A stretch of 64,000 nt of DNA from Stenotrophomonas maltophilia (GTDB lineage: Bacteria; Pseudomonadota; Gammaproteobacteria; Xanthomonadales; Xanthomonadaceae): NCBI RefSeq assembly GCF_006970445.1, contig NZ_CP033877.1:1558750-1622749 (forward strand), given 5' to 3'. Below, one piece after another: positions 8,494-19,255 of the stretch. A model generated the notes under the pieces. It was not told the DNA's origin, did not search any database, and saw only the letters and a program-made list of their open reading frames with translations. A program made the translations under genes and the position numbers. Numbering within the stretch: the first letter of the stretch is position 1; the number at the start of each line of letters is the position of its first letter.

Positions 8494-9009
8494 ATGTCTT
8501 TGCGCCGGCAAAACGGCTTCACGCTGGTTGAACTGATGGTCACGCTGGCGGTCTTCGTGATCCTGGCGTCGATCGCCTATCCGAGCTTCCGCGGCATGAT
8601 CCGCTCGAACCGGCTGGCGACCGCCAACAATGAGCTGATCGCGCTGGCCAACCTAGCCCGCAGCGAAGGCATCCGCAACAGCAACGGTGGCGGTGTCTGT
8701 GGCAGCGCCGATGGCAAAGCCTGTGATGGCGACTGGTCCAAGGGTGTACTGGCCTGGTCGGACCTGGATGGCGACGGCCAGATGGGCAGCAATGATGTCG
8801 CGCTGCGCTTCTCGCAGGGCAATCCGCAGCTGAGTGTGGTGGGGCCGCCGGGCGCGGTCATCGCCTTCGACGGGCGCGGCCGGCGCAGGGCTGTCGCTGA
8901 CCAGACGCTGGTGCTGTCGCCGGATGCGTGCAAGGCCGGTGAATCGAAAAGCACGTTGACGATCAACCAATCCGGCCAGGTCCGGGTGACCAAGGGAACC
9001 TGCTCATGA
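8494..9009 (+). CDS. fimT: Minor pilin FimT/FimU (GspH family)
   Basis: First gene of the minor-pilin operon; product is a low-abundance type IV pilus subunit that helps prime pilus assembly in the inner membrane. From ATG 8494 it is 171 residues. A short basic leader ends in Gly before the prepilin peptidase site (G/FTLVE, with Glu at +5), followed by one hydrophobic helix and a GspH/FimT globular domain with a C-terminal cysteine pair. An upstream in-frame ATG at 8455 would lengthen the leader and has no ribosome site. Its stop overlaps pilV. FimU is an equally good name; the symbol follows family annotation. Confidence 0.85.
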   Translation: MSLRRQNGFTLVELMVTLAVFVILASIAYPSFRGMIRSNRLATANNELIALANLARSEGIRNSNGGGVCGSADGKACDGDWSKGVLAWSDLDGDGQMGSNDVALRFSQGNPQLSVVGPPGAVIAFDGRGRRRAVADQTLVLSPDACKAGESKSTLTINQSGQVRVTKGTCS

Positions 9010-9503
9010 GCCGCCGCAATCTGGCCCGCCCGCGTTCGTCGCAGGGCGGTTTCAGCCTGATCGAAGTGATGGTGGCGGTGCTGATCCTGGCGTTCGGGCT
9101 GCTGGGCTTCGCCCTGCTGCAGACCACCAACGTCCGCTTCGTGCAGAGTGCGAACTACCGCACCCAGGCCACCAACCTGGCCAACGACCTGATCGAACTG
9201 ATGCGCGCCCAGCGCACCGACACCCTGGCCGGCGGCGCCTATTCCTCGGCCTCCTTCTCGGCCGGCTCGGTGAAGCCCAGCGGAGCCTGCGCCTGGCCGA
9301 CCGGCGCCGCAGTGACGCCGAAGACGAACGTGGCGCGCTGGCAGTGCGAGGTCGCGCGCACGCTGGGCGAGAAGGCCAGCGCGCAGGTGACCTTCGTGCA
9401 GGGTACCGGACAGGTCACCGTGGCCATCAGCTGGGGTGACCAGCGCTGGGATCCGAAGGATCCCGACAGCCTTACCACCTTCGGCCTGACGACCTTCCTG
9501 TGA
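9006..9503 (+). CDS. pilV: Type IV pilus minor pilin PilV
   Basis: 165-residue minor pilin. The class III leader is followed by the processing site (GG/FSLIE), a hydrophobic helix (MVAVLILAFGLLGFALLQ) and a globular C-terminus with two cysteines (ACAWP, WQCEV) likely to form a disulfide. The position after fimT and before pilW, and the family-typical VLILAFGLLG pattern, support PilV. PilV acts with PilW, PilX and PilY1 in the complex that starts pilus polymerisation. It overlaps fimT by four bases and its stop overlaps the GTG start proposed for pilW. Confidence 0.88.
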   Translation: MSRRNLARPRSSQGGFSLIEVMVAVLILAFGLLGFALLQTTNVRFVQSANYRTQATNLANDLIELMRAQRTDTLAGGAYSSASFSAGSVKPSGACAWPTGAAVTPKTNVARWQCEVARTLGEKASAQVTFVQGTGQVTVAISWGDQRWDPKDPDSLTTFGLTTFL

Positions 9504-10669
9504 GCGCGCCCATGAGTCCAATTTCGCGAGCCCGAGGCCTGTCGCTGATCGAACTGATGATCGCCATGGTCATCGGCCTGGTCCTGATGCTGGGCGTCAC
9601 CCAGATCTTCATCGCCTCGCGTGCGGCGTCGCGCCTGTCCGAAGGCGCGGCCCGCACCCAGGAGAACGCGCGCTTCGCGCTCGATTTCCTGCAGCGCGAC
9701 CTGCGCATGGCCGGCCATTTCGGCTGCGTCAACGACCAGGCCCACGTGGTCAAGAACACCGGCGATGTCGGCTACCACCTCGGCATCAGCTCGGGCAGTG
9801 GCGACCCGCAGGATTTCTCGGTTCCGGTACAGGGGTATGAGGCGGCAGGCACGGCGCCGGGCGCCACGTTGACGCTCGGCCGTGCGTGGAGCGCGGCACA
9901 GTCGGTTCCGAAAAGCATCGCCAACCTCAAGCCGGCGCCGTTGCCGGGCAGCGACATCCTTGTGCTGCGCCTGATGAGTCCGGAAGGGGCCGTCGTCACC
10001 GGCATCTCCGTGGCCGCGGGTGCGACCACCCTGACCGTCTCCAGTGATGGCATGGCCCGACTGAAGGCCAATGCCGCAGGCACGCCGACGGTCTTCGGCG
10101 TGGCCGACTGCACCCGTGCCGACGTATTCCCCGCCACCATCAGCGGTTCGACCGTGAAGGTGGACAAGGTCGACCTGAGCAACTACTCGATCAACAACGC
10201 GATGACCATGCTGTATCGCGCCGATGGCATGGCGTACTACATCGCGACCAATCCCAATGGCGAGCCGGCGCTTTACCGGGCACGCGCCAATGGCGCCGGC
10301 GGCTATGCCGATGGCGAGGAGTTGGTGGAAGGCATCGAGAACATGCAGTTCCTGTATGGCCTGGATGCCACCACGAACATCACCCTGCCCACGCCGCCGA
10401 CCGGTCGCATCGTCGACCAGCGCGTGGCCAGTGCGGTGAGTACCGGCACCGATGCCACCGCCGCAGGGCAGTGGCGCCGCGTGGGCATGGTGCAGGTTGG
10501 CCTGCTGGCGCGCAGTCCGCAGCGTGCGTCGGCAGAAGCGCCGGGCAGTGCGGCCACTTATCCGGCCATCCTCGGGGTGGGCTTTACCCCGGCCGATCCT
10601 TACGACCAGCGCCATCGTGGCGCCTATGAAGCGTCCGTTGCGCTGCGCAACCGCTTGTTCGGGAACTGA
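9500..10669 (+). CDS. pilW: Type IV pilus minor pilin PilW
   Basis: 389-residue (from GTG 9500) minor pilin with the prepilin site G/LSLIE and helix ELMIAMVIGLVLMLGVTQIF. The following segment, ARTQENARFALDFLQRDLRMAGHFGC, is diagnostic of PilW. The large C-terminal domain is the usual PilW extension. Start choice is uncertain: GTG 9500 overlaps the pilV stop (GTGA), while ATG 9512 would give a protein four residues shorter. It is needed with PilV and PilX to bring PilY1 into the pilus-priming complex. Confidence 0.88.
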   Translation: MSAPMSPISRARGLSLIELMIAMVIGLVLMLGVTQIFIASRAASRLSEGAARTQENARFALDFLQRDLRMAGHFGCVNDQAHVVKNTGDVGYHLGISSGSGDPQDFSVPVQGYEAAGTAPGATLTLGRAWSAAQSVPKSIANLKPAPLPGSDILVLRLMSPEGAVVTGISVAAGATTLTVSSDGMARLKANAAGTPTVFGVADCTRADVFPATISGSTVKVDKVDLSNYSINNAMTMLYRADGMAYYIATNPNGEPALYRARANGAGGYADGEELVEGIENMQFLYGLDATTNITLPTPPTGRIVDQRVASAVSTGTDATAAGQWRRVGMVQVGLLARSPQRASAEAPGSAATYPAILGVGFTPADPYDQRHRGAYEASVALRNRLFGN

Positions 10670-10674
10670 CGACC

Positions 10675-11196
10675 ATGCGCACTCCTCCTTCCTCCAGGCG
10701 CCGTCCCTTCGTTGCCCAGGCACGACAGCAGGGTGCCGTTCTCTATGTCGCGCTGATCATGCTGGTGCTGCTGGCCCTGCTGGGCGTGATCGGCATGCAG
10801 GTGGCCGGCATGCAGGAGCGCATGGCGGCCGGCTACCGGGCGACCAACATGGCGTTCCAGAACGCCGAAGGCGCGGCACGCAGCGCCGAGAACGCGGTGG
10901 AGAACATCGCCAACCGCAGGGATGCCGGTACCAATCCGGCCGTGGTGTCTTCCGACATCAACCAGCAGTGCGATGACGGCTTCGATCCTTCGGGGTGGGT
11001 CGCGAAAACCAAGCTGGGCAGCAAGCCGGCCATCTATGTCCGTGAGATCCAGGGCTGCATCCAGGGGGAGGGGGCGCTGGACATGGGCAAGTCGGTGGAG
11101 AAGCCAACCCCGGTCTACCAGATCACGACCTACGCCGGTGATACCACCAGTGATGCGACGTCGCGTGCGGCGATCGATACCGTATTCAAGCTGTGA
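10675..11196 (+). CDS. pilX: Type IV pilus assembly protein PilX
   Basis: 173-residue inner-membrane minor pilin-like protein. A basic N-terminus is followed by QQGAVLYVALIMLVLLALLG and then the family motif GMQERMAAGYRATNMAFQ (M-x-E-R region linking helix to globular head). The prepilin site is the atypical G/AVLYVA lacking Glu at +5, as is usual in PilX. Two C-terminal cysteines (QQCDDG, QGCIQG) may form a disulfide. Five bases separate it from pilW. It partners PilW and PilY1. Confidence 0.85.
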   Translation: MRTPPSSRRRPFVAQARQQGAVLYVALIMLVLLALLGVIGMQVAGMQERMAAGYRATNMAFQNAEGAARSAENAVENIANRRDAGTNPAVVSSDINQQCDDGFDPSGWVAKTKLGSKPAIYVREIQGCIQGEGALDMGKSVEKPTPVYQITTYAGDTTSDATSRAAIDTVFKL

Positions 11197-11209
11197 GGCT
11201 GGGGAGCCC

Positions 11210-14200
11210 ATGAACACTCGCAACCGCAGGATCCTGGCAGGCGTTGGCCTTGCCGTCTTGGCCGCTGGCGGCTATCTGGCACATACCCTGTTTGCTGCAC
11301 AGGCGCAGGGCGTGCTTGCGCAGGAGCCGATGAACGTGCAGACGCGCGCGACGCCGGCCTTCATCATGGCGGTGGATGATTCGGGTTCGATGAACTTCGA
11401 ACGCATGTTCCCCGGTGGTGACGGGCGCATGCGCTGGAACAGCAACACCAACAGCTTCTTCAACAACGATGGAAGCTTCTTCAGCGTGGGCTCGGCGTGC
11501 GCCAACAACTCGGTGGACTGCTACCTCTACCTGTACCCGCATGCGGATTTCAACAAGGAGTATTCGCCGGGGCGCGCCATTCCGCCGCTGGACATCTACG
11601 GCTTCGCGCGTTCGCATGTCTACAACGCCAGTTACTTCAACCCGGCAGTGACCTACCGGCCGTGGACCAATGCCGACGGCACGCTGTGGGCGAATGCCTC
11701 GATCACCCAGACCCGCGCCGATCCACGGTCCGATCAGCGCGGCTACAAAGCCGTGTACAACATGACCGTCAATCGGGCCGACACCTCTGAGAAGTTCCAG
11801 TTCGTCAACGGCATGCGGATTCCCGACCTTTCCGGCACCGGCAATGAATACTATGTCGACAGCTGGTGGGATGGCGGGTGGAAGACCGCCGCGATCAGCA
11901 ACACCGGCAACACCACGTACTCCATCAGCTACTTCCCGGCGACCTTCTACCTGCCGGCCGCAGCGCCTGCACCGGACGGATACAAGACCGACGACACCAG
12001 TCGCCCGGTGATCACCGGTGCCTGTGGCCCGGGCTGCAACCTGCGCCGCTACCAGATCAAGTCGGGCAACTACTCGAGCCCGGCCGCCTACAACGCCGCG
12101 ATCCAGAATTTCTCCAACTGGTTCCAGTATCACCGCAACCGCGTGCTGGCCATCGTCGGTTCGTCGACCGCCGCCCTGGTGAGCGTGGATACGATGCGAG
12201 TGGGCTACTTCACCATCAACAAGCTCAGCAACGCGACCATGTATGACATGGTCACCAACCGAGCTGACCTCTACAAGCAGATTTATGCGCTGACGGCCAA
12301 CGGCGGCACGCCCAACCGTCGCGCGGTGGAGTATCTGGTCGACCAGTTCCGTCGTACCGACGCCGATGCCCCCGTGCAGCTGGCCTGCCAGCGTAATGGC
12401 GGCATGCTGTTCACCGACGGCTACACCAACTCCGGCAATGCACCGAGCGGGTCCTTCGGTGACGCCGACTCGGTGAACTCGACCCACCTGCCGTCCATTC
12501 CGTTCTCCGACGGCTACAGCAATACCATCGCCGACATCGCCGCGGCGGCTTATGCAGGTGCCCGCACCCCCCTGCGCACCGGGACCAGCTTCCCGGCGGG
12601 GCAGGTGCCGGTCAGTGACAAGTGCAGTTCCCTGGACAAGAGCAGCCCGGACTGGAAGCGCCTGGACTGCCAGACCGACCTGCACATGAACTTCTACGGC
12701 GTGACCCCGGGCGCGCAGGGCAAGATCTACGGTGTCAACCAGGCCGCAACCGCCGATCCGTACAAGACGGCGCCGAACTGGGCCGGCAATGGCAATCCGC
12801 TGGATGTCGATGACGGTACCGTCATCGATGAGCTGTGGCATGCGGCCGTCAACAGCCGTGGCGAGTTCATCAACGCGCAGACCCCGGCGGACGTCACCGA
12901 GGCGATGCGCCGGGTACTGTCTTCGATCAGCGGTGGCGCATCGCCTTCAGGCACGATTGGTATCAGTGGTGCGCGCATCGGCACCGGCTCACTGGCGGTC
13001 ACTCCGCGCTATGACATCACCAACAGCGGCACCGACTGGTCGAGCAAGCTGACTGCGGCCAGCGTCAAGGTCAACGCCGACCAGGTCGCGGAGCTCACCG
13101 AGGTGTGGGAAGCCTCCAGCCGCCTGACGTCGTCCGGCCGCCGGATCGTGGCCAACAAGCTGGGCTCGCCGGTGGACTTCAACAGTGCCCGCATCAGCCT
13201 GCAGGATCTGTGCAGCAAACCCAGCGGCAAGTACGCGTCGATGCTGGTCTGCTCCACCGACAAGCTGACGACGATCAAGGCCGACCTGGCCAGTGCCATC
13301 AACTATCTCAGTGCCGACAGCTCGACCGAGGTCCGCAACGGCGGCAAGTACCGTGACCGGACCACGCCGCTGGGTGACATCGTCAATTCGGCGCCGGTGG
13401 TCAGCTCGCCGCTGGACGATTACGGTTACCGCCAGCTCGGCGGCACCTATGCCAAGAGCTACACCGACTACCTGGCCACCAAGGCCAAGTCGCAGCGGTA
13501 CATGGTCTATGTCGGTGCCAATGACGGCATGCTGCACGCCTTCGATGGCGGCATGAAGGCTGATGCCAAGCAGGACGGTACCGGCGGCACCGAGAGCTTT
13601 GCCTACATCCCGGCCACCGCGCTGGGCCACATGGCCAACCTGCTGTTCCCGTACAAATCCGATACGGCCGACCAGACCTTCCGCCACCGCTATTACGTCG
13701 ATGGCCCGGTTGCCGTGTCCGATACCTACAACGGCACCGCGTGGCAGACCAGCCTGGTCGGCACCACGGGTGCAGGTGGCCGTTCGGTGTTCGCGCTGGA
13801 TGTCACTGCACCTGGCAGCTTCGGCACTGGCAACGTGCTGTGGGAAATCAGCGACATCAACTCGTCGCTGAGGGACGAGGTGCGCAACAACATCGGTTTC
13901 GTGCTGGGCAAGCCGGTGATCGTGCCGGTGAAGAGTGGTACCGGCGTAGCCTGGAAGGCGATCTTCGGCAACGGCTACGGCAGTGCCAACGGCAAGGCGG
14001 TGCTGTTCGTGGTCGACATGGCCAGCGGCGATATCCGGATGATCGAAGCGGTCGAGGGCACCTCGGGTGCCGGCATCTCCGGAGACAATGGCTTGGGCAA
14101 TGTGGTCGTCGTCGATCGCTGGACCGGCACCAGCCAGGATGCGCGCGGCCGTGATGGGCTGGCCGACACCGTCTATGCCGCCGATCAGCGTGGTGCCGTG

Positions 14201-14977
14201 TGGAAGTTCGACCTGACCAGCAGTGCGAACACCACGCTGACCGTGCCGATGTTCACCAGCCAGGTCGCCCAGGACTCCTCGAACAAGACCTATCGCCAGC
14301 CGATCACCGGTGGCATGACCGCTGCCACCGGTCCTTCGGGCGGCGTGATGCTCTATTTCGGCACTGGCAGCTTCTCCTTCACCAGCGACAAGGATGACAA
14401 GGCGCAGCAGGCGCTGTACGCCGTGAACGATCTGTCTGGCAAGACGGTGACCTCGACGGTGACCGCTGCCAACCTCGTTCCGTACACGGCCGCGGCCGCC
14501 ACTGCGGGCGTCGATGAACGCAAGATCACGGCGGGGGCGGCCCCTGCAAATGCGCGAGGCTGGATGATCCAGCTGCCTGCCGGCAATGGCGAGCGTGCGG
14601 TGGGCAACCCGACCCTGGTCAGTGGCATCGTCTTCATGCCGACCTACGTGCCCAACATGCAGTCGGTAGGCTGTTCGACCAGCGGTTCGAACTGGCTGTT
14701 CGGGTTGTCGTCGATCAGTGGCTTGCCGATGTTGGAGAACGTGCGCTATGGCTCGCCGGCTGGCAGCCGGCCCGGGGCAGGGACCGCGGCCATTGCGCTG
14801 AAGACCGGAGGAACCGCGCCGGTGCGTGACGTCTCGCTGTCGGTGCTGCCGCGTCCGACGGATAACAAGGCGCCGCCCGGAGGCAGCACCTGCTGGATGG
14901 CAGTGGGTGCTGCGGGCAGCCAGTCGCTGTATCTGCCTTACCCGTGCGGTCGCCAGTCCTGGCGCCAGCTCCAGTAA
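11210..14977 (+). CDS. pilY1: Type IV pilus tip adhesin/assembly protein PilY1
   Basis: Large (1255-residue) exported protein of the pilus tip. ATG 11210 follows a GGGGAG site; its N-terminus is a signal anchor ([20 protein letters not shown]). A von Willebrand A-like domain starts with the MIDAS motif Asp56-Asp-Ser58-Gly-Ser60 and spans roughly residues 50-560. The C-terminal half (about 680-1200) is the PilY1 beta-propeller, seen in [13 protein letters not shown] and [16 protein letters not shown]. The calcium-loop region before that blade ([10 protein letters not shown]) keeps only part of the acidic ligand pattern. It acts in pilus extension, surface sensing and adhesion, and is followed 23 bases later by pilE. 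Confidence 0.92.
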   Translation: MNTRNRRILAGVGLAVLAAGGYLAHTLFAAQAQGVLAQEPMNVQTRATPAFIMAVDDSGSMNFERMFPGGDGRMRWNSNTNSFFNNDGSFFSVGSACANNSVDCYLYLYPHADFNKEYSPGRAIPPLDIYGFARSHVYNASYFNPAVTYRPWTNADGTLWANASITQTRADPRSDQRGYKAVYNMTVNRADTSEKFQFVNGMRIPDLSGTGNEYYVDSWWDGGWKTAAISNTGNTTYSISYFPATFYLPAAAPAPDGYKTDDTSRPVITGACGPGCNLRRYQIKSGNYSSPAAYNAAIQNFSNWFQYHRNRVLAIVGSSTAALVSVDTMRVGYFTINKLSNATMYDMVTNRADLYKQIYALTANGGTPNRRAVEYLVDQFRRTDADAPVQLACQRNGGMLFTDGYTNSGNAPSGSFGDADSVNSTHLPSIPFSDGYSNTIADIAAAAYAGARTPLRTGTSFPAGQVPVSDKCSSLDKSSPDWKRLDCQTDLHMNFYGVTPGAQGKIYGVNQAATADPYKTAPNWAGNGNPLDVDDGTVIDELWHAAVNSRGEFINAQTPADVTEAMRRVLSSISGGASPSGTIGISGARIGTGSLAVTPRYDITNSGTDWSSKLTAASVKVNADQVAELTEVWEASSRLTSSGRRIVANKLGSPVDFNSARISLQDLCSKPSGKYASMLVCSTDKLTTIKADLASAINYLSADSSTEVRNGGKYRDRTTPLGDIVNSAPVVSSPLDDYGYRQLGGTYAKSYTDYLATKAKSQRYMVYVGANDGMLHAFDGGMKADAKQDGTGGTESFAYIPATALGHMANLLFPYKSDTADQTFRHRYYVDGPVAVSDTYNGTAWQTSLVGTTGAGGRSVFALDVTAPGSFGTGNVLWEISDINSSLRDEVRNNIGFVLGKPVIVPVKSGTGVAWKAIFGNGYGSANGKAVLFVVDMASGDIRMIEAVEGTSGAGISGDNGLGNVVVVDRWTGTSQDARGRDGLADTVYAADQRGAVWKFDLTSSANTTLTVPMFTSQVAQDSSNKTYRQPITGGMTAATGPSGGVMLYFGTGSFSFTSDKDDKAQQALYAVNDLSGKTVTSTVTAANLVPYTAAAATAGVDERKITAGAAPANARGWMIQLPAGNGERAVGNPTLVSGIVFMPTYVPNMQSVGCSTSGSNWLFGLSSISGLPMLENVRYGSPAGSRPGAGTAAIALKTGGTAPVRDVSLSVLPRPTDNKAPPGGSTCWMAVGAAGSQSLYLPYPCGRQSWRQLQ

Positions 14978-15000
14978 CCCAAGTGCGAGGATCCACGCTC

Positions 15001-15408
15001 ATGTTGCACACTCCCATGCCTCGCCGCGCGGCTGGCTTCACGCTGATCGAATTGATGATCGTGGTGATCGTCATCGGCATCCTGGCGGCGATCGCCATTC
15101 CGTCCTACCAGGAGTACGTGCGCCGATCGCATCGTGCCGTGGTGAAGGCGGACCTGGCCGAGTACGCGCAGCGCGCAGAGCGCTACCACACCAGCAATAA
15201 TTCCTACACCGGCTATGCACTGCCGACCAAGGTGTCGCCGCGTGATGGCGGCACCGCGCGCTACAACCTGGACTACAAGGGGGATGGCACCAGCTTCACC
15301 ATCACTGCCACCCCGCAGGGCACGCAGGCAAAGGACAGCTGCGGCACGATGAGCGTGGACCAGGCCAACCGCAAGACGGCCGACGGTGGCGTTGCCAGCT
15401 GCTGGTGA
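15001..15408 (+). CDS. pilE: Type IV pilin PilE
   Basis: 135-residue pilin that ends the minor-pilin operon. The leader [12 protein letters not shown] is cut before FTLIE, followed by the classic hydrophobic assembly helix and [11 protein letters not shown]. The C-terminal D-region carries a cysteine pair (DSCGTM ... ASCW). ATG 15001 has GCGAGG about 10 bases upstream; ATG 15016 is an alternative. Its place after pilY1 matches the minor pilin PilE of Pseudomonas/Xanthomonas rather than the major PilA. Confidence 0.88.
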   Translation: MLHTPMPRRAAGFTLIELMIVVIVIGILAAIAIPSYQEYVRRSHRAVVKADLAEYAQRAERYHTSNNSYTGYALPTKVSPRDGGTARYNLDYKGDGTSFTITATPQGTQAKDSCGTMSVDQANRKTADGGVASCW

Positions 15409-15416
15409 AACAGGTG

Positions 15417-15445
15417 TTGATCTTCCTGTAATCGACCAGTACAAT
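15417..15445 (+). promoter_or_regulatory. Promoter of tRNA-Asn
   Basis: TTGATC (15417-15422) and TACAAT (15440-15445) are separated by 17 bases, 11 bases before the mature tRNA-Asn 5' end. This is a good sigma-70 type promoter. Confidence 0.75.
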
Positions 15446-15455
15446 GCGCCTCCCC

Positions 15456-15532
15456 GCCCGAATAGCTCAGCCGGTTAGAGCACTTGACTGTTAATCAGGG
15501 GGTCGTTGGTTCGAGTCCAACTTCGGGCGCCA
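15456..15532 (+). tRNA. tRNA-Asn (GTT)
   Basis: A 77-base cloverleaf with the acceptor pair GCCCGAA/TTCGGGC, anticodon loop CTGTTAA (anticodon GTT), T-arm GGTTCGAGTCC and an encoded CCA end. It lies just after the pilus operon with its own promoter. Confidence 0.97.
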
Positions 15533-15538
15533 GATACT

Positions 15539-15568
15539 GCAAAAGCCGCGAGAAATCGCGGCTTTTGC
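15539..15568 (+). terminator. Terminator of tRNA-Asn
   Basis: A 12-base-pair stem GCAAAAGCCGCG / CGCGGCTTTTGC with a six-base loop, followed by a T-rich stretch, starts six bases after the tRNA CCA end. The symmetrical A and T tracts would let it also stop the minus-strand pseudopilin transcript. Confidence 0.85.
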
Positions 15569-15584
15569 TTTTCTGCGCAGACGT

Positions 15585-16130
15585 TCAGCAGGGTGCATCG
15601 CGATCCACGCGCTCGCTTCGGGTGCGGCCGCCATTGTTGACGATCAACGCGCCATGCAGCCGGTTGCCCGCGCAGATGCGCAGGGTCAGGTTGGCCCCGG
15701 GGCTGCGTCCATCTGCCTGGAAGAACAGCTGGGGACGTCCGCTGCTGGCCAGGGCCAGGATTGATACGTCCGAGCGCCCGGTGTTGTGGATCAGGATCGC
15801 CTCCGGCGACGCCGGCTCCCCGCGCTGGTCGCCACTGCGGTAGATGATCCAGCCGGCGCTCCAGTCGTCGCTGCAGCGCAGGCCGTCGACACTGGCGCAG
15901 AGGCCGATCAGCTCGCGCCTGCGCAATGCTTCGCTGCGCGCGCCGGACAGGCTCGCGTGCAGGGTCAGCTGCAGTGCATCGGCGCGTTGCCGCAGCAGCA
16001 GGGGCTGCAGCGCCGGCCAGGACGCGGCCAGCAGCACCGCCAGCACGGCGATGACCACCAGCAGTTCAGTCAGGTGCACGCCCCGCGCTGAGCGGGGGCC
16101 GAGGGGGCAGGGGGCATGGGTCGAGTACAT
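15585..16130 (-). CDS. GspH/FimT-family pseudopilin
   Basis: 181-residue single prepilin-like protein opposite to the pilus operon. The start at 16130 is preferred because GGAGG lies about eight bases upstream; an earlier in-frame ATG at 16166 lacks this. The leader [17 protein letters not shown] precedes VHLTE (Glu at +5), then a hydrophobic helix and a GspH-type domain with paired cysteines ([11 protein letters not shown]). It is probably a second FimT/FimU-like minor pilin, or a type II secretion pseudopilin; the lone location does not decide. Its promoter region abuts uvrB, transcribed divergently. Confidence 0.8.
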   Translation of the reverse strand: MYSTHAPCPLGPRSARGVHLTELLVVIAVLAVLLAASWPALQPLLLRQRADALQLTLHASLSGARSEALRRRELIGLCASVDGLRCSDDWSAGWIIYRSGDQRGEPASPEAILIHNTGRSDVSILALASSGRPQLFFQADGRSPGANLTLRICAGNRLHGALIVNNGGRTRSERVDRDAPC

Positions 16131-16258
16131 GTATCCAGCCTCCGCGCCGGGCTGTGCGGCCGCCATCGGGAATCCCCGTGGCGGACTGCCCGGCGAACCC
16201 TCAGCCAGCCGTCACCCCTCGCCCCGTATACTCATCATTCCCGGGAACTGGCAACACC

Positions 16259-18283
16259 ATGAGCGACAGTTTTGAACTTGTCTCGCCGTATTCGCCGGCG
16301 GGCGACCAGCCCGATGCCATCGCGAAGCTGACCAGCAACTTCGAGGCCGGCATCGCCAAGCAGACCCTGCTGGGTGTGACCGGCTCGGGCAAGACCTACA
16401 CCATCGCCAACGTCATCCAGAACGTGCAGAAGCCGACGCTGATCATGGCGCCGAACAAGACGTTGGCGGCGCAGCTGTATGGCGAGTTCAAGGCGTTCTT
16501 CCCGCACAACGCGGTGGAGTACTTCGTCAGCTATTACGACTACTACCAGCCCGAAGCCTACGTGCCGTCGTCGGATACCTTCATCGAGAAGGACAGTTCG
16601 ATCAACGAGCACATCGAGCAGATGCGGCTGGCCGCGACCAAGACCCTGCTGTCGCGCCCGGATGCGATCGTGGTGGCGACGGTCTCGGCGATCTACGGCC
16701 TGGGTGCGCCGGAAGACTACCTGTCACTGCGCCTGATCCTGTCCAGGGGCGAGCGCATCGACCAGCGCGACCTGATCAATCACCTGACCCAGCTGCAGTA
16801 CACACGCAATGAGTACGAGCTGCAGCGCGGTACCTTCCGCGTGCGCGGCGAAGTGATCGACGTGTTCCCGGCCGAGTCGGACAGCGAAGCACTGCGCCTC
16901 GAACTGTTCGATGGCGAGGTCGAGAAGATCACCATGTTCGATCCGCTCACCGGCGAGACGCTGCGCAACATGCAGCGCTTCACCGTGTATCCGAAGACCC
17001 ACTATGCGACCACGCGCGAACGCGTGCTGGCGGCGATCGAGACGATCAAGGTGGAGCTGAAGGAGCGGCTGGAGCAGCTGTACGCGCAGAACAAGCTGGT
17101 GGAGGCGCAGCGCCTCGCCCAGCGCACCCAGTTCGACCTGGAGATGATGGCCGAGGTCGGTTACTGCAACGGCATCGAGAACTACTCCCGGCACCTGACC
17201 GGCAAGGCCGCCGGCGAGCCGCCACCGACCCTGTTCGACTACCTGCCGGCCGATGCGCTGCTGGTCATCGACGAATCGCATGTGACCATTCCGCAGATCG
17301 GCGCCATGTTCAAGGGTGACCGCTCGCGCAAGGAAACCCTGGTCGAGTTCGGTTTCCGCCTGCCGTCGGCGCTGGACAACCGTCCGCTGCGTTTCGAGGA
17401 ATGGGAGGAGCGCTGCCCACGCAGTATCTACGTGTCGGCCACGCCGGGCCCGTATGAGTACCGCGAGGCCGGTGACGAGATCACCGAGCTGGTGGTGCGC
17501 CCGACCGGCCTGATCGACCCGGTGGTGGAGATCCGCCCGGTAGGTACCCAGGTCGACGACCTGATGAGCGAGGCCAACGAGCGCATCAAGGCGGGCGACC
17601 GCGTGCTGGTCACCACGCTGACCAAGCGCATGGCCGAGAACCTCACCGAATACCTGACCGAGCATGGCATCCGCGTGCGCTACCTGCACTCGGACGTGGA
17701 CACGGTCGAGCGCGTGGAGATCATCCGCGACCTGCGCCTGGGCAAGTTCGACGTGCTGGTTGGCATCAACCTGTTGCGCGAAGGCCTGGACATGCCCGAG
17801 GTATCGCTGGTGGCGATCCTGGATGCCGACAAGGAAGGCTTCCTGCGTTCCACCGGCTCGCTGATCCAGACCATCGGCCGCGCTGCCCGCAACGTGCGTG
17901 GCAAGGCGATCCTGTATGCCGACAGGATCACCCGTTCGATGCAGGCAGCGATCGATGAAACCGACCGCCGCCGCGCCAAGCAGGTCGAGTACAACGAAGA
18001 ACATGGCATCGTGCCGCGCTCGGTGGCGCGCCCGATCGTCGATGTCCTCGAAGGCGCGCGTTCGGATGCCGCGGAGAAGGAGGCGAAGAAGGGCAAGGGC
18101 AAGGGACGGGCTGGCGTGGCCGAAGAGGCCGCTGACTATCGTTCGCTGTCGCCGGCGCAGCTGGGCGTCCGTCTCAAGGCACTGGAACAGCAGATGTACC
18201 AGCACGCCAAGGACCTGGAATTCGAGGATGCCGCGCGCGTGCGTGACCAGATCCGGCAGCTGAAGGAAGCCAGCCTGGGCTGA
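16259..18283 (+). CDS. uvrB: Excinuclease ABC subunit UvrB
   Basis: 674-residue DNA damage-verifying helicase of nucleotide excision repair. The start ATG 16259 gives [18 protein letters not shown], matching family N-termini. Visible are Walker A GVTGSGKT, the beta-hairpin region [12 protein letters not shown], the DEAD-like Walker B VIDESH, helicase motif VI (QTIGRAARN), and the C-terminal UVR motif ([24 protein letters not shown]) that contacts UvrC. UvrC is encoded further along (31799-33643); UvrA is not in the window. I saw no clear LexA box in the short gap to the divergent pseudopilin gene. Confidence 0.97.
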   Translation: MSDSFELVSPYSPAGDQPDAIAKLTSNFEAGIAKQTLLGVTGSGKTYTIANVIQNVQKPTLIMAPNKTLAAQLYGEFKAFFPHNAVEYFVSYYDYYQPEAYVPSSDTFIEKDSSINEHIEQMRLAATKTLLSRPDAIVVATVSAIYGLGAPEDYLSLRLILSRGERIDQRDLINHLTQLQYTRNEYELQRGTFRVRGEVIDVFPAESDSEALRLELFDGEVEKITMFDPLTGETLRNMQRFTVYPKTHYATTRERVLAAIETIKVELKERLEQLYAQNKLVEAQRLAQRTQFDLEMMAEVGYCNGIENYSRHLTGKAAGEPPPTLFDYLPADALLVIDESHVTIPQIGAMFKGDRSRKETLVEFGFRLPSALDNRPLRFEEWEERCPRSIYVSATPGPYEYREAGDEITELVVRPTGLIDPVVEIRPVGTQVDDLMSEANERIKAGDRVLVTTLTKRMAENLTEYLTEHGIRVRYLHSDVDTVERVEIIRDLRLGKFDVLVGINLLREGLDMPEVSLVAILDADKEGFLRSTGSLIQTIGRAARNVRGKAILYADRITRSMQAAIDETDRRRAKQVEYNEEHGIVPRSVARPIVDVLEGARSDAAEKEAKKGKGKGRAGVAEEAADYRSLSPAQLGVRLKALEQQMYQHAKDLEFEDAARVRDQIRQLKEASLG

Positions 18284-18316
18284 ACGCGGCAGTGCAGCAT
18301 CATCTTCACAAAAGTG

Positions 18317-18345
18317 TTGCGCTTCCCTGCCGGCATCCGTAATAT
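18317..18345 (+). promoter_or_regulatory. Promoter of the tRNA-Val pair
   Basis: TTGCGC (18317-18322) and TAATAT (18340-18345) are spaced by 17 bases, about 45 bases upstream of the first tRNA-Val. Confidence 0.7.
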
Positions 18346-18389
18346 ACGCGGCCTGCACCGACGCAATCGCGGAAATGCAGAAGCAAAAC

Positions 18390-18464
18390 GGGCGGTTAGC
18401 TCAGCGGTAGAGCACTACCTTGACATGGTAGGGGTCACAGGTTCGAACCCTGTACCGCCCACCA
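18390..18464 (+). tRNA. tRNA-Val (GAC), copy 1
   Basis: A 75-base cloverleaf with acceptor GGGCGGT/ACCGCCC, anticodon loop TTGACAT (GAC) and encoded CCA. It is identical to the copy 98 bases downstream and probably shares its transcript. Confidence 0.97.
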
Positions 18465-18562
18465 CGAAGTCCTCGGAAGAGGGCTGTCGTGAACTGCAAA
18501 GCCCGGCCCTGGCGCCGGGTTTTTACGTAACAAGGCCAGCCTTCGGGCGGCAAGAACAAGAT

Positions 18563-18637
18563 GGGCGGTTAGCTCAGCGGTAGAGCACTACCTTGACATG
18601 GTAGGGGTCACAGGTTCGAACCCTGTACCGCCCACCA
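18563..18637 (+). tRNA. tRNA-Val (GAC), copy 2
   Basis: Identical in all 75 positions to the first tRNA-Val, with encoded CCA. The 98-base spacer has a short GC-rich hairpin but no separate promoter that I can see. Confidence 0.97.
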
Positions 18638-18676
18638 CCTGCTCCCGGCGTTGCCGGTGAAGCGGTGGAAACGATG

Positions 18677-18703
18677 AAAGCCGGCCCCGGGGCCGGCTTT
18701 TTT
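18677..18703 (+). terminator. Terminator of the tRNA-Val operon
   Basis: Stem AAAGCCGGCC / GGCCGGCTTT with a CCGG loop followed by a run of six Ts (18698-18703), 40 bases after the second tRNA-Val. It is a classic intrinsic terminator. Confidence 0.9.
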
Positions 18704-18770
18704 CGTTCTGGAAGAAGTGGTGCCCGTCTTGCCCGTGAAACCACATCCCTGCCGGTTCAGTGGCGTGAAA

Positions 18771-19073
18771 TCAGCGGGTGATGCTGATCGAGCGCTGGAT
18801 CTGCCAGTGGCCATCGACGCGTTCCCACAACTGCGCCACACGTACCCGGGCCAGCACAACGTGCGGGCTGCCGCCAGGGGCGTCTGCCGGTTGCTGGCTG
18901 CCCAGCCGCAGCACGCGGTCCTGGCGCAGGTGATAGAGCTGCAGGGGCAGCGCTTCATGCGCGTCCTGCGGCCCCTCGGTGCGCAGGATCTGGCTGCGCA
19001 GGGCATCCTCGGTGGGCCCGCTGCCGTTGCCGAACAGGCTGGAGAACAGCAGGATCAGGGCAAGCATCGGCAT
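18771..19073 (-). CDS. Small exported protein of unknown function
   Basis: A 100-residue protein starting MPMLALILLFSSLFG at ATG 19073, which has GGAG about nine bases upstream. The hydrophobic N-terminus followed by GNGSGPTEDALRSQIL suggests an uncleaved anchor or signal sequence. The rest contains LQLYHLRQDRVLRLGSQQ and ends VDGHWQIQRSISITR, a pattern like small NTF2/SnoaL-like folds (the WxI-R-x-I ending), but this is only a guess. It lies between the tRNA-Val terminator and a divergently read small membrane protein. I do not recognise a specific function. Confidence 0.6.
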   Translation of the reverse strand: MPMLALILLFSSLFGNGSGPTEDALRSQILRTEGPQDAHEALPLQLYHLRQDRVLRLGSQQPADAPGGSPHVVLARVRVAQLWERVDGHWQIQRSISITR

Positions 19074-19255
19074 GGCACGGTGCTCCAGCGGGAAAGTGCG
19101 TGCAGGCTGGCATGGCCGGCCGGGCACCGCAGCCGGCCTGCGACGAAGGCGGGAATTGCGCCGCCAAAGGCAGGCAGGTGGCGATGAATCCGGGCCGCGC
19201 AGGCGTAGACTCGGCGCTACCGCGCAACCGCGCCATCACTGCAAGGAGCTGCCGC

